Positions 1 to 7,998 of a DNA stretch of 39,318 bases are shown here, piece by piece. Location of the stretch: assembly GCF_003726035.1 (NCBI RefSeq), contig NZ_QICD01000022.1, forward strand, positions 1 through 39,318. Direction: 5' to 3'. The DNA comes from Paraeggerthella hongkongensis (GTDB taxonomy: Bacteria; Actinomycetota; Coriobacteriia; Coriobacteriales; Eggerthellaceae). Below the pieces are notes generated by a model. It worked only from the letters and a program-made list of their open reading frames with translations, was not told the DNA's origin and made no database searches. Each line of letters opens with the position of its first letter. Position 1 is the stretch's first letter. Position numbers and translations under genes: made by a program.

Positions 1-90
1 GATGCTGGCAAAGGTGAGGGCACACCCGACAGGTACGGCTCAGGCATCGTCTGGGAGGAGTTCCACATGCCTACGAATTACAGGCAGTGA
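1..90 (+). CDS. 3' end of a truncated gene, family unknown
   Basis: Frame 1 is open from the first base to a TGA at 88-90, giving a 29-residue tail (DAGKGEGTPDRYGSGI..., ending TNYRQ). The residues look like a normal soluble protein end, and a strong hairpin follows at 216-241, which fits a real gene ending here. The body of the gene lies outside the window. I do not recognise the family; redox enzymes are common in this neighbourhood but that is only context. Confidence 0.5.
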   Translation, partial: DAGKGEGTPDRYGSGIVWEEFHMPTNYRQ

Positions 91-215
91 ATAATTGGAT
101 CGGACACACTTTTTGAAACATAACCCGAATTGCCATTGGCGGACGACTTTTTGCAATGGCTCTTTCAGTTCAAGGACTCAATTCCAGCCCTTTGTCCTCG
201 ACCGGACCATAAAAG

Positions 216-241
216 AACAGGACCCTTGCAAGGGTCCTGTT
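216..241. terminator. Perfect palindrome, probable terminator
   Basis: A 13-bp perfect inverted repeat with no unpaired loop (arms AACAGGACCCTTG and its complement). The + strand continues TTTAAA; the - strand continues into CTTTTAT, the better U-tract. It probably ends the gene that stops at 90, and may work on both strands. Confidence 0.6.
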
Positions 242-343
242 TAAAGGCGGGGCTTCTTGGAGCGCGGATTGTCGCGGATCCGCTCAGGCTGGAATTTATG
301 AAAACAGCCCATACAAGGAGGTGCCAACGGCAACGAATGGGTG

Positions 344-371
344 TTTCCAACGTTCCCGCCTTGCATATACT
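344..371 (+). promoter_or_regulatory. Candidate promoter of the Fic-like gene
   Basis: A -35-like TTTCCA at 344-349 and a -10-like TATACT at 366-371 are separated by 16 nt. A start of transcription near 378 would give a leader of about 100 nt that contains the dyad at 391-430. Called from consensus match only. Confidence 0.35.
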
Positions 372-440
372 ATAGTTCCTTGGCTGCTGATTATCAATAT
401 ATAAGAAATTGATACTTACTATATTGATAATTGATAGTAT
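367..440. repeat. Nested AT-rich dyads in the Fic-like leader
   Basis: TTATCAATATA (391-401) and TATATTGATAA (420-430) form an 11-bp perfect inverted repeat. An outer pair, ATACTAT (367-373) and ATAGTAT (434-440), is arranged around it. Additional ATTGATA copies occur at 408-414 and 430-436. The block is far more AT-rich than its surroundings and ends about 40 nt before the start codon. It could be an operator for a dimeric regulator or a leader hairpin. Confidence 0.5.
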
Positions 441-477
441 AGTTGCTTCAAGTTGATGGCAACCGGATGGAGGCGAC

Positions 478-1758
478 ATGACACGATGCGCGACTGAGGA
501 CATCGTAGAGCTTATGAACAACGAATGCTTCTATCGACTGCGCAGCGTTATCGACAGAGGATTGCTACTGTTCGAGGATCTCGATCAATACGAGCTTCCC
601 GAAGGGTACACCAAAGACGAGATCTGGCTGATCTTGACCGCCATTCGAAAGCAAGTGGCCATATTCGTCCCCGACGACCCCTATCGCGAGGCGGATTGCT
701 GGTTCATCACCACCAGCGCAATGGCCTTCGATTCCAAAATGCTGGAAATGCGCTGTATGGCGGGCTTTCCGCTTGACGAGGCGCTTTCGTCCCTCAAGGG
801 CTCGCCGTTCGTCACGCGCTACATCGAGCGCACGCTCGCCCGCGTTCTGGAAACAGAGGGCGCGCGCGTGTCCGACGAGCGCATCCATGAGATATTTCTG
901 GGAGGGCCGCTTCGTACCGACCTCGATAGGGTTATCAGCAACTACTTCGAAGTGAGCAGCGACGCCGACGCGCTGGCTCGGCGCGACGTCACGCACGGGC
1001 TTGTCGAGACGCTGTACTATCGCCTGATCGAAGGCGTGAATCTTGATCGGATCCCCCGCCGTGGCGAGGTGTGCCCGCTTGACCCTCGCATTGCGCCGCC
1101 CACCTCGGCAGCCGCGATTGACGCCGTATGCCGCCGCGCCCGGCTTGATGACGATGAGTTCCGGTTCGGTCCCGTGCTGCGCATCATCAACGTGTCCTGG
1201 TTCTTTTGGAACTTCGACGTGTTTCCGTGTTTGAATTCGCTGGTGGGCGTGTTGTTGCGAAACGTTTTGGCTATCAAGTGGGGCTATCCGGTGCTGAGCT
1301 GGCTTCCCGTGGGGTACTACCCCTTTGGGGAGTTGAACACGCCGCGTATGAAAGCGCTGTTTACCAACTGGTCGGTCGATTACGGGTTCGGTTTTGACTT
1401 CACGTCCTATTTCTCCACGTACGTTAAGCTGTACTTGGCGGAGCTTGACAAATTGGAAGCGTCGGTCGAGCAGTTTCAGCGACTTAGCGACCTGATCGGC
1501 CGCATGTTCGGCGCCGATTTGAATTACCGTCAACGTTCCATTCTTGCGACCTTGTGCAAAGAGCCCGATGCTTTGTTGCGCATCGGGCCTCATCAGCGTA
1601 CGTTTCGCGTGGCGTATGCAACGGCTCGGGGCGACTTTCTGGAGCTTGAGCAGAAGCGGTATCTGGTGCGGGAACAGCGGGGACGAGCGTTCGTGTTTCG
1701 AGCGTGTCCCGAGTTGCGCGAGCGCATCGTGAGCTTGGGAGAGACGGCTCTCGTTTAG
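478..1758 (+). CDS. Fic-fold protein with degenerate catalytic motif and C-terminal winged helix
   Basis: A 426-residue protein. ATG 478 has GGAGG at 469-473. Residues 246-264 (FDVFPCLNSLVG then VLLRNVL) align position by position with the Fic motif HPFxxGNGR and the helix after it. The catalytic His becomes D247, Phe is kept (F249), Asn is kept (N253), Gly becomes S254 and Arg becomes L255. The following GYPVL (269-273) is also Fic-like. The last 80 residues (LNYRQRSILATL, then an LELEQKRYL stretch) look like the winged helix found at the C-terminus of many Fic proteins. Without the His and Arg, AMP transfer is unlikely, so a binding or regulatory role is inferred. The gene stands alone between terminator-like DNA and an aminotransferase. 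The Fic assignment is from motif alignment by eye. Confidence 0.6.
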   Translation: MTRCATEDIVELMNNECFYRLRSVIDRGLLLFEDLDQYELPEGYTKDEIWLILTAIRKQVAIFVPDDPYREADCWFITTSAMAFDSKMLEMRCMAGFPLDEALSSLKGSPFVTRYIERTLARVLETEGARVSDERIHEIFLGGPLRTDLDRVISNYFEVSSDADALARRDVTHGLVETLYYRLIEGVNLDRIPRRGEVCPLDPRIAPPTSAAAIDAVCRRARLDDDEFRFGPVLRIINVSWFFWNFDVFPCLNSLVGVLLRNVLAIKWGYPVLSWLPVGYYPFGELNTPRMKALFTNWSVDYGFGFDFTSYFSTYVKLYLAELDKLEASVEQFQRLSDLIGRMFGADLNYRQRSILATLCKEPDALLRIGPHQRTFRVAYATARGDFLELEQKRYLVREQRGRAFVFRACPELRERIVSLGETALV

Positions 1759-1981
1759 GGAGGCGCTGATCAAGGCATAAAGCGCTCGAGCTTCGCTTGC
1801 GAATCATGTATGCGCTGCGTTCGATTCCCGGGCTTTCCGCAAGCGGTCAGCGTTTCCTTGGCGCGCTCTCGTGCAAGCCCCATGCCGGCGATTCGCCGTT
1901 TGCGTACGGAAGCGGCGCGCGTGCATGACGTTGTGCTACCCTTGTTCGAAAACGTTGCGAGACAAGGGAAGTGGTGCCGTC

Positions 1982-3166
1982 ATGGTGAACGAGAGGATGT
2001 ACGGGCTGGGAAACGAGCCGTCGGCGATTCGCGAGCTGTTCGCGTACGGGCTGGTGCGCAAGGCGGAAATCGGCGCCGACAACGTGTTCGATTTCAGCAT
2101 CGGCAACCCGAGCGTCCCTGCGCCCGATGCGGTGAAGCAGGCCGCGCTCGACCTGCTCGACCAGCCCGCCGTGTCGCTGCACGGCTACTCGCCCGCTGCC
2201 GGCGTGCCCGAGGTGCGCGCCATCATTGCTGAAAGCATCCGTCGCCGCTTCGGCGTACCCGCTTCGGCGGAGCATATCTACATGACCGTGGGCGCGGCGG
2301 CCTCCATTGCCATATCCCTGTCGGCCGTCACGCAGCCGGGAGACGAGGTTGTCGTGATCAGCCCCTTCTTCCCGGAATACAAGGTGTGGATCGAAACGGC
2401 CGGCTGCACGTGCGTGGAGGTTCCGGCGCATGTGCCCGACTTCCAGCTTGACATCGACGCCTTGGCGGCGGCCATCGGCCCCAAGACCAGCGCCGTTATC
2501 ATCAACACGCCGAACAACCCCGTGGGCGCCGTGTACTCGCGCGCGAACCTGGAGGCGCTCGCTGATCTTCTGGCTGCTAAAGAGGTTGAACTGGGCCGCG
2601 AGTTGTTCCTGATCAGCGATGAGCCCTATCGCGAAATCGTCTACGAGGGCATCGAGGTTCCCTACGTGCCTTCCGTGTACGCGCGCACCATCGTGTGCTA
2701 TTCGTACTCGAAGTCGCTTTCGCTTCCGGGCGAGCGCATCGGCTACGTGTTCGTGTCCGATGCCATGGACGACGCGGACCGCGTGTTCGCTGCCGTGGCC
2801 GGCGCGGGTCGCGCGCTCGGCTACATTTGCGCGCCGGTGCTGTTTCAGCGCGTGATCGCTGCGTGCGTGGACGAGCCGAGCGACGTGGACGCGTACGCCG
2901 AGAATCGGGCGCTTTTGACCGAGGGCCTGAGCGCGCTCGGGTACGAATACGTGGAGCCGCAGGGTGCGTTCTATCTGTGGGTGCGCGCGCTGGAGGACGA
3001 CGCGCAGGCGTTCAGCGACCGCGCGAAGAAGCACGAGCTTTTGATCGTGCCGTCCGACAGCTTCGGCGTGGGCGGCTGGGTGCGCATCAGCTATTGCATT
3101 GCGCGCGAGACCATCGTGAACAGCATGCCGGCGTTCAAGGCTCTCATGGAGTCGTATCGCGGCTAG
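1982..3166 (+). CDS. Pyridoxal-phosphate aminotransferase, class I/II
   Basis: 394 residues, cytosolic fold-type I PLP enzyme. Visible motifs are NTPNNPVG (175-182), the pyridine-N aspartate in SDEPY (D213), the Schiff-base lysine in SYSKSLSLPGERIGY (K244) and its phosphate-binding Arg (R252). The N-terminus MVNERMYGLGNEPSAIREL matches the start expected for this aspartate-aminotransferase-like subgroup, so I start at ATG 1982 although the frame is open upstream to 1871. The ribosome site (AAGGGA, about 12 nt upstream) is weak. Amino-acid specificity cannot be told from the sequence. It converges on the threonine aldolase gene with a shared terminator between them. Confidence 0.85.
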   Translation: MVNERMYGLGNEPSAIRELFAYGLVRKAEIGADNVFDFSIGNPSVPAPDAVKQAALDLLDQPAVSLHGYSPAAGVPEVRAIIAESIRRRFGVPASAEHIYMTVGAAASIAISLSAVTQPGDEVVVISPFFPEYKVWIETAGCTCVEVPAHVPDFQLDIDALAAAIGPKTSAVIINTPNNPVGAVYSRANLEALADLLAAKEVELGRELFLISDEPYREIVYEGIEVPYVPSVYARTIVCYSYSKSLSLPGERIGYVFVSDAMDDADRVFAAVAGAGRALGYICAPVLFQRVIAACVDEPSDVDAYAENRALLTEGLSALGYEYVEPQGAFYLWVRALEDDAQAFSDRAKKHELLIVPSDSFGVGGWVRISYCIARETIVNSMPAFKALMESYRG

Positions 3167-3188
3167 AGAATTCGAACGATTGCAAGAC

Positions 3189-3225
3189 GAGGACGCTGCG
3201 CCGTCGTTGACGGCGCAGCGTCCTC
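3189..3225. terminator. Bidirectional terminator between convergent PLP enzyme genes
   Basis: A 17-bp perfect stem (3189-3205 with 3209-3225) and a 3-nt loop lie 22 bases after the aminotransferase stop and just past the stop of the opposing gene. Its position suits termination from both sides. Confidence 0.85.
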
Positions 3226-3227
3226 TG

Positions 3228-4298
3228 TTATAGCAGGTCGAGCAGTTGATCCACGGCTTCGGGCTTGGTTGCCCAACTGGTGGCGAATCGGACGACGGTG
3301 CGGCCGTCGGGCGTGCGCTCCCAAAACCCGAACGAAACGTCATGCGCCAGGCGTTCGCGCGTGGCGTCGTCGAGAATGACGAACTGTTGGTTCGTAGGAG
3401 AGTCGATAGCCAGCTGGTAGCCCTTGCTGCGGAATCCCTGCGCAATGCGTTGAGCCAGGTCGACAGCGTGGTGTCCCAGGGCTTGGTAACGAATCTCGCC
3501 CCCGTCTTCCTCGAACAGCGTAGAGAATTGGATGCCGAGCACGCGTCCCTTTGCCAAGAGCGCTCCGCGCTTCTTGACGAGCGTGAAGAAGCGCTCGTCC
3601 AAAGCATGGCCGAACGTGCGCAGGTTTTCCTGGGAAGCGGGACGCGTGAACACGACCGCTTCGCCGAACAGGGCGCCTGCTTTGGTGCCGCCGATGTAGA
3701 ACGCGTCGCATAGACGGGCGATGTCGTGCAGCGTGACGTCCGAGCCGACGGCGGCCAGCCCGTAGGCCAGGCGCGCCCCATCCAAGAACAGGCGCATGCC
3801 GAAGTCCCGGCACGTCGCAGCAAGATCCTCCAGTTCGGACAGCGCGTACACGGTGCCGTACTCGGTGGGGTGCGACAGGTACACTACGCCGGGCGCAACC
3901 ACGTGCTCGTTGTTGGCGTCGTTCCAGTACGTTTCGCAGAGCGCGCGCACATCGGCGGCGTCCAGCTTGCCGTTTCTATGGGGCAGCGGCAAAACCTTGT
4001 GCCCGCAGGCTTCCACGGCCCCCGCTTCGTGCGTGTGAATGTGCCCGGTGTCGGCCGAGACGACGCCCTCCCAGGGGCGGAGCAGTTGATCGAGCACCAC
4101 CGCGTTCGCTTGGGTGCCTCCTACCAGGAAATGCACGGAAGCATCAGGGGCTTTGCAGGCTGCGCGGATGAGGTCGCGCGCCGCTTCGCAATACGCGTCG
4201 GTGCCGTAACCGGGCGTTTGATCGAAATTCGTGGCGGTCAATCGTTCGAGGATGGCCGGGTGGGCTCCCTCCATGTAATCGCTGTCGAAATGGAGCAT
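3228..4298 (-). CDS. ltaE: Low-specificity threonine aldolase family protein
   Basis: 356 residues, PLP-dependent beta-eliminating lyase of the threonine aldolase family, which cleaves L-threonine or L-allo-threonine to glycine and acetaldehyde. MLHFDSDYMEGAHPAIL at the start, the FLDGARL motif with the cofactor aspartate (D173) and the Schiff-base lysine in YIGGTKAGAL (K206) are all present. The frame is open upstream to 4481, but homology starts at MLHF, so ATG 4298 is chosen; AAAGGA lies about 14 nt upstream, a long spacing. The final residues lie against the terminator. The family also holds related amino-acid lyases, so threonine as the true substrate is likely but unproven. Confidence 0.85.
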   Translation of the reverse strand: MLHFDSDYMEGAHPAILERLTATNFDQTPGYGTDAYCEAARDLIRAACKAPDASVHFLVGGTQANAVVLDQLLRPWEGVVSADTGHIHTHEAGAVEACGHKVLPLPHRNGKLDAADVRALCETYWNDANNEHVVAPGVVYLSHPTEYGTVYALSELEDLAATCRDFGMRLFLDGARLAYGLAAVGSDVTLHDIARLCDAFYIGGTKAGALFGEAVVFTRPASQENLRTFGHALDERFFTLVKKRGALLAKGRVLGIQFSTLFEEDGGEIRYQALGHHAVDLAQRIAQGFRSKGYQLAIDSPTNQQFVILDDATRERLAHDVSFGFWERTPDGRTVVRFATSWATKPEAVDQLLDLL

Positions 4299-4345
4299 GG
4301 CGTTGGTTCGATTCCTTTCTGACCTGCGCGTTGCCGGCTTGCAGT

Positions 4346-5554
4346 TTAGCGGCGGCTTGGCAGCACGCGTCTTTTCGGGACGATGATCTGCTGCGGCTCG
4401 AGCGAGAACAGCTCGGCTGCCGTGAGGGTTTCCTCGCATGATAGCGCACCGTAGCAGCATGTCTCGGTGCAGACCCCGCAATCACGGCAGAGTGGCGCGT
4501 CGAATTCGAGCAGCGTCGCACCGCCCGCCGCCTTGCCGGCTTTGCGCAGCGCGCCGGTGGGGCAGAATTGCGCGCACAGCGTGCAGCCTGAGCAGTGGCC
4601 GACGTCGATGCGGATGCGCGGCGCAATGCTGCGGGGCAGGGATACGTCGTCGGCGGGCAGGCCGAAGTCGTGCAGATCGTCGAGCATGCGCCATCGGCGA
4701 CGGTCGGGTTCGGGGGCGGCCGGGGCGCTTTGCTCGTCGATCAATCGCCTCACCGGAGAGGGCAGGGCTTCGGATGCCGCATCGGCCAGCGTTGAGCGCG
4801 CTTGGGAAAGCAGGTCGCGCCGGGACAGCTCGCCTGCGGCTTTTCGGCATGCCGTCAGGTTGCCGGTTGCTTCGCCGAGGCCGACTTGCAGATCGATGCC
4901 CCAGGCATCTGCGATGCGCTGGGCTTCGGATGCCTCGTGGGCGATGGCCTGCACGGCTTGGCGATGCTCGCATGTCGAACATGGCGCGCTCAGAAGGAGG
5001 ACGCGCTGTGCTCCGGCGCATGCGGCGTGCAGGATGAGCGCGGCGTCAACCCAGGCCAGGCAGGGAACCATGACGGCGCGCGCGGCGTCGACCCCCAGTC
5101 CTGCTGCCGTGCGCGCGCAGACGAAACCGGTCGTTGCCGGCTCTGGGAGGACGGGGCGTCCTTCCTCGACGCCCGCTTCTCCTTGTTCCGCCTGTTTCGC
5201 GAAGGCTTGCTCGAACGCTGCCCTGCCGGCCGCTTCGCAGGCATCGAGCAGGGCGTCGTCGCACGGTGCAACGGGCGCGAGGGCTCCGGTGGGGCAGGCG
5301 ACGACGCATGCCCCACAGCGGATGCAGGTTTCCAGGTTGATGCGCGGCCCGGTGATGCTGTCCTTGTCGATCGATGCATGCCCCATGCGCGCGTTGCGCG
5401 CCGCCGCTATGGCGACGGCTTCGACCGGGCATGCGTCGGCGCAGGTCGTGCAGGTTGCATGGGGGTTGCATTCGGAAAGGCAGCGTTTGTCCGCAAGCAG
5501 CGCCAAGGGCGGTTGGTCGATGATTCGTTGGGCGATGTCCATCAGGTTCGGCAT
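4346..5554 (-). CDS. Polyferredoxin with central MvhD-like domain
   Basis: 402 residues. Two N-terminal 4Fe-4S motifs use C29/C35/C38/C42 and C77/C80/C83/C87; two C-terminal ones use C321/C324/C327/C331 and C356/C359/C362/C366. Between them, residues 143-200 (VCARTAAGL, VMVPCLAWVDAALIL, LLLSAPCSTC) resemble the MvhD/hydrogenase iron-sulfur domain that passes electrons between partner enzymes. No signal peptide or membrane span is seen, so it is cytosolic. AAAGGGGA lies 8 nt before ATG 5554. It starts 78 nt after the LuxR stop on the same strand, so the two are probably one transcript. An electron-transfer role for the nearby redox enzymes is inferred; the direct partner is unknown. Confidence 0.75.
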   Translation of the reverse strand: MPNLMDIAQRIIDQPPLALLADKRCLSECNPHATCTTCADACPVEAVAIAAARNARMGHASIDKDSITGPRINLETCIRCGACVVACPTGALAPVAPCDDALLDACEAAGRAAFEQAFAKQAEQGEAGVEEGRPVLPEPATTGFVCARTAAGLGVDAARAVMVPCLAWVDAALILHAACAGAQRVLLLSAPCSTCEHRQAVQAIAHEASEAQRIADAWGIDLQVGLGEATGNLTACRKAAGELSRRDLLSQARSTLADAASEALPSPVRRLIDEQSAPAAPEPDRRRWRMLDDLHDFGLPADDVSLPRSIAPRIRIDVGHCSGCTLCAQFCPTGALRKAGKAAGGATLLEFDAPLCRDCGVCTETCCYGALSCEETLTAAELFSLEPQQIIVPKRRVLPSRR

Positions 5555-5632
5555 GGCGGGTCCCCTTTGAGCTTGCGTCGTTCGCTGTCGCGCATCGGTC
5601 GGTCGCGCGCCGGACGCTCTGGCCGGTTGCGG

Positions 5633-7222
5633 CTACGACGTGTACTGTTGCATGTAGTCCAGGATCTCTTGGCGCGAATGCAGGCCGGTTTTCGCGTAGA
5701 TGCGCTTGATGTGCGCATGCGCGGTGCCCGGGCTGATGTAGAGCTCTTCCGCCACGCGTTTTTGCGTGAACCCGAGCGCGTACAGCGCCAGCACCTCGAC
5801 TTCGCGTTCGGACAGCATGAACTGCTTGCCGATTTCCTCTGCGTTGTGCTGCATGGAGGCTTGGCGCATGTCGGCGAGCGATTCGTGCTGGTCCAAGCCC
5901 ATGATCTTCGACAGCATGCTGGACGGTTTCTTCTCGCCTTCGTCCTCCCTTTCGCCGCTGAGCTGCGCAACGCCTAGAAGCTGCGTGAAGATCACCTGAG
6001 TGGACAGCACGATGGCGGTGCCCATGACGGCGCACATGAGTATGTCGTTGTCGAACAGATCGTAAAACTGGATGAGCGCCACGCGCGTGATCGCTCGGCA
6101 TCCCCAGCACACCATCCATCCTGCGATGGCGTAATAGTACGGGTCGCGCCAGCCATGGCTCATGAACGCGATGATGATGTACCAGCTGAACGCCACCATC
6201 AGCGCGTTCAACGTGGTGGTGAATATGGCGCCGATGTCGAGGGCTTCGGGAAACGCCGCGTAGCAGACGAGCGCAAGGCAGGCAAGAAGCTCCATCAATA
6301 CGAAGATGCCCACGGTCATAATGCGCTGGTGTCGCCTTGAAACCAATATGATAATGATAGCGCTAATGCCTATGACCAGCAAAAACTCAATGAATCGCGT
6401 GGTGAACGTGAACGAGATGGATTGCCCGTTGGGATATCCGCGCAGCGCGCCGTCAACGATTGCCAGGCAGCCTATGCCGATGGCGTTGGCAATGAGGAAC
6501 CGCGTGCTCGAAAGCATGTCCTTCGCGAACTGGAAGTAGTCGCTGGGCAGGGTGATGGAGCGGATGTCGTGGGCGAGCGCCTGCTTGCGCGCCCAGCGAA
6601 TGCACGGGTATTGGGCGAGCACCAAGATGCACGCGATTGCGTTTCCTGCGGCAATGGGGAGGAGCATGCACAGGTATATCTCGATTTCGCTGAGGATGAG
6701 CGCGGCGAACACGTACACGACCGCCGTGATGGTGGCGGCCCCTCGCGCGCGCAGCAGCCAGTAGAAGATGGCTCCCGATGCCGCAAGGGATGAGAGCGTG
6801 CTCATGGCGAAGCGCGCTTCCCAGCCGTGCACTCCCAGCGCTTCGAACGAGGCCAAGGCGACGAGGGCGATGGCCTCGAGGGCGATGCAGACATGCACCA
6901 AGACGTTGGTGAATGACTTCTTCACTCGCCGCTTCGTGATGGCGATGTACAGGAAGAACACGCCCAGGATGGCGAGCGAAACCAGCATGGCCCCGTCGGT
7001 GAAAATGCCCTCGTCGGTGCTCGTGTAGCTTCCGTAGCTGGCAACGATCAGGCCCGCGCGGCCGAAGGCCAATCCCACGATGGAAGGCAGCAGCGGAGCG
7101 AACCTCTGCAGGTTGGTTCGAGCCGATTCTTCCTGCCCGCCTTCGAGCGGCGCTGCTGCGAAAAGGGACATCTCGTCATGCCGATCGGTCTTGTTCGCGA
7201 CATTGCGAGAACGCTCGTTCAA
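5633..7222 (-). CDS. LuxR-family regulator with multi-pass membrane sensor domain
   Basis: 529 residues from TTG 7222. That codon has a strong GGGGAGGA site 6 nt upstream and leaves the 17-bp dyad at 7284-7300 outside the gene. ATG 7171 is possible but has no good site, and starts up to 7327 would place the dyad inside the coding region. After about 30 polar residues come roughly 10-12 hydrophobic spans. The last 65 residues form a GerE/LuxR helix-turn-helix (FMLSEREVEVLALYALGFTQ, then VAEELYISPGTAHAHIKRIY). This architecture is typical of Eggerthellaceae, where it is thought to sense small molecules at the membrane. It is divergent from the NifU-like gene and probably co-transcribed with the polyferredoxin. 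Confidence 0.9.
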   Translation of the reverse strand: MNERSRNVANKTDRHDEMSLFAAAPLEGGQEESARTNLQRFAPLLPSIVGLAFGRAGLIVASYGSYTSTDEGIFTDGAMLVSLAILGVFFLYIAITKRRVKKSFTNVLVHVCIALEAIALVALASFEALGVHGWEARFAMSTLSSLAASGAIFYWLLRARGAATITAVVYVFAALILSEIEIYLCMLLPIAAGNAIACILVLAQYPCIRWARKQALAHDIRSITLPSDYFQFAKDMLSSTRFLIANAIGIGCLAIVDGALRGYPNGQSISFTFTTRFIEFLLVIGISAIIIILVSRRHQRIMTVGIFVLMELLACLALVCYAAFPEALDIGAIFTTTLNALMVAFSWYIIIAFMSHGWRDPYYYAIAGWMVCWGCRAITRVALIQFYDLFDNDILMCAVMGTAIVLSTQVIFTQLLGVAQLSGEREDEGEKKPSSMLSKIMGLDQHESLADMRQASMQHNAEEIGKQFMLSEREVEVLALYALGFTQKRVAEELYISPGTAHAHIKRIYAKTGLHSRQEILDYMQQYTS

Positions 7223-7283
7223 CCGTGTCCTCCCCCCGAAGTGTTCCGATGATGCTCCTGGTAATAATGCTATTCTGCAAAAA

Positions 7284-7300
7284 TATCCCCAAAGAGGGTA
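7284..7300. promoter_or_regulatory. Dyad operator copy 1, luxR / nifU-like intergenic region
   Basis: Read on the - strand it is TACCCTCTTTGGGGATA, an imperfect dyad centred on TTT. It lies 62-78 nt before luxR and 84-100 nt before the NifU-like gene. On the + side, CATCAT at 7322-7327 starts 21 nt beyond the site, close to the spacing seen for the other two copies. Proposed binding site of the adjacent LuxR protein. Confidence 0.6.
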
Positions 7301-7383
7301 CGCGGCTCCTGCGCCGAATCCCATCATATCATAGTGTGCAATTGTGATATGCGATAGGTGTTTGAGGCAAAGGAGGCAGGGCC

Positions 7384-7998
7384 GTGGGCGATGCGAGGAA
7401 TGTGTTCCTGGAGCCGAAGGAGCGGGCGGTCATCCGCACCGCTGACGTGTATCAAACGGTTGTTGACGACGGCGTGTCCGAGTACTCCGACACGCTGCTT
7501 TCCGTGGTGGCCAACTTCAAGAACGGCGGCGCGCCCGAAGGTTTCAACGCTCAGAGCATGGTGGGAAAATCGAAGCGCGGGGAAGTGGCGCTGCGCCTGT
7601 TCGCGGTCGTCGATCCGGAGCGCGACTCGTTCGTTCGCGTGGGGTTCAAGACGCGCGGCTGCTTGGCGATGACCGCGTGCGCGAGCGTTATCTGCTCGAT
7701 GGTCGAGGGAAAGACGTTCGCCGAGGCGCTTGCGATTTCCCCGGACGATGTGAAGGCTGCTCTTGACGGCGTGCCGTGGGACAAGGTGCACACGCCGGTG
7801 TTCGCCGTGGAGGGGATCCGCGCTTTGGTGGGGGATTGGCTCATTCGCCAGGGGGCCGTGCTTGAGCGGCTGGATCGGGATCTGCCGTGCGACGAGTATT
7901 CCGTGACGTGCATGGTATGCGAGCATTGCTCGCTGCGCGACTCGCGCATTGATTTGCAGGTGAGCGAAGCGCTGGCAAAGGCGGGTGCAAGCGCATGA
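7384..7998 (+). CDS. NifU/IscU-like Fe-S scaffold family protein, atypical cysteines
   Basis: 204 residues. GTG 7384 has AAAGGAGG 7 nt upstream. Residues 58-155 align with IscU: SMVGKSKRGEVALRL with the IscU GMVGAPACGDVMKL stretch, FKTRGCLAM with FKTYGCGSA, and WDKVHTPVFAVEGI with VKIHCSILAEDA. Of the three scaffold cysteines only the middle one is kept (C93); the first is R65 and the third T137, and the conserved Asp is E67. The C-terminus adds CMVCEHC (C176, C179, C182), absent from IscU. It may deliver, hold or sense Fe-S clusters for the island's enzymes rather than act as a general scaffold. It overlaps the next gene by 4 nt, so the pair is co-translated. Confidence 0.75.
   Translation: MGDARNVFLEPKERAVIRTADVYQTVVDDGVSEYSDTLLSVVANFKNGGAPEGFNAQSMVGKSKRGEVALRLFAVVDPERDSFVRVGFKTRGCLAMTACASVICSMVEGKTFAEALAISPDDVKAALDGVPWDKVHTPVFAVEGIRALVGDWLIRQGAVLERLDRDLPCDEYSVTCMVCEHCSLRDSRIDLQVSEALAKAGASA

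Noticed and set aside
314-375. 12-codon open frame after an AAGGAGG (ATG 337)
   Set aside because: Spacing to the ribosome site is about 15 nt, the frame overlaps the promoter elements of the next gene, and nothing supports expression.
1820-1850. tRNA T-arm-like GTTCGATTCCCGG before the aminotransferase
   Set aside because: The flanking bases do not pair as a T stem and no D or anticodon arm lies upstream, so it is not a tRNA or a convincing tRNA remnant.
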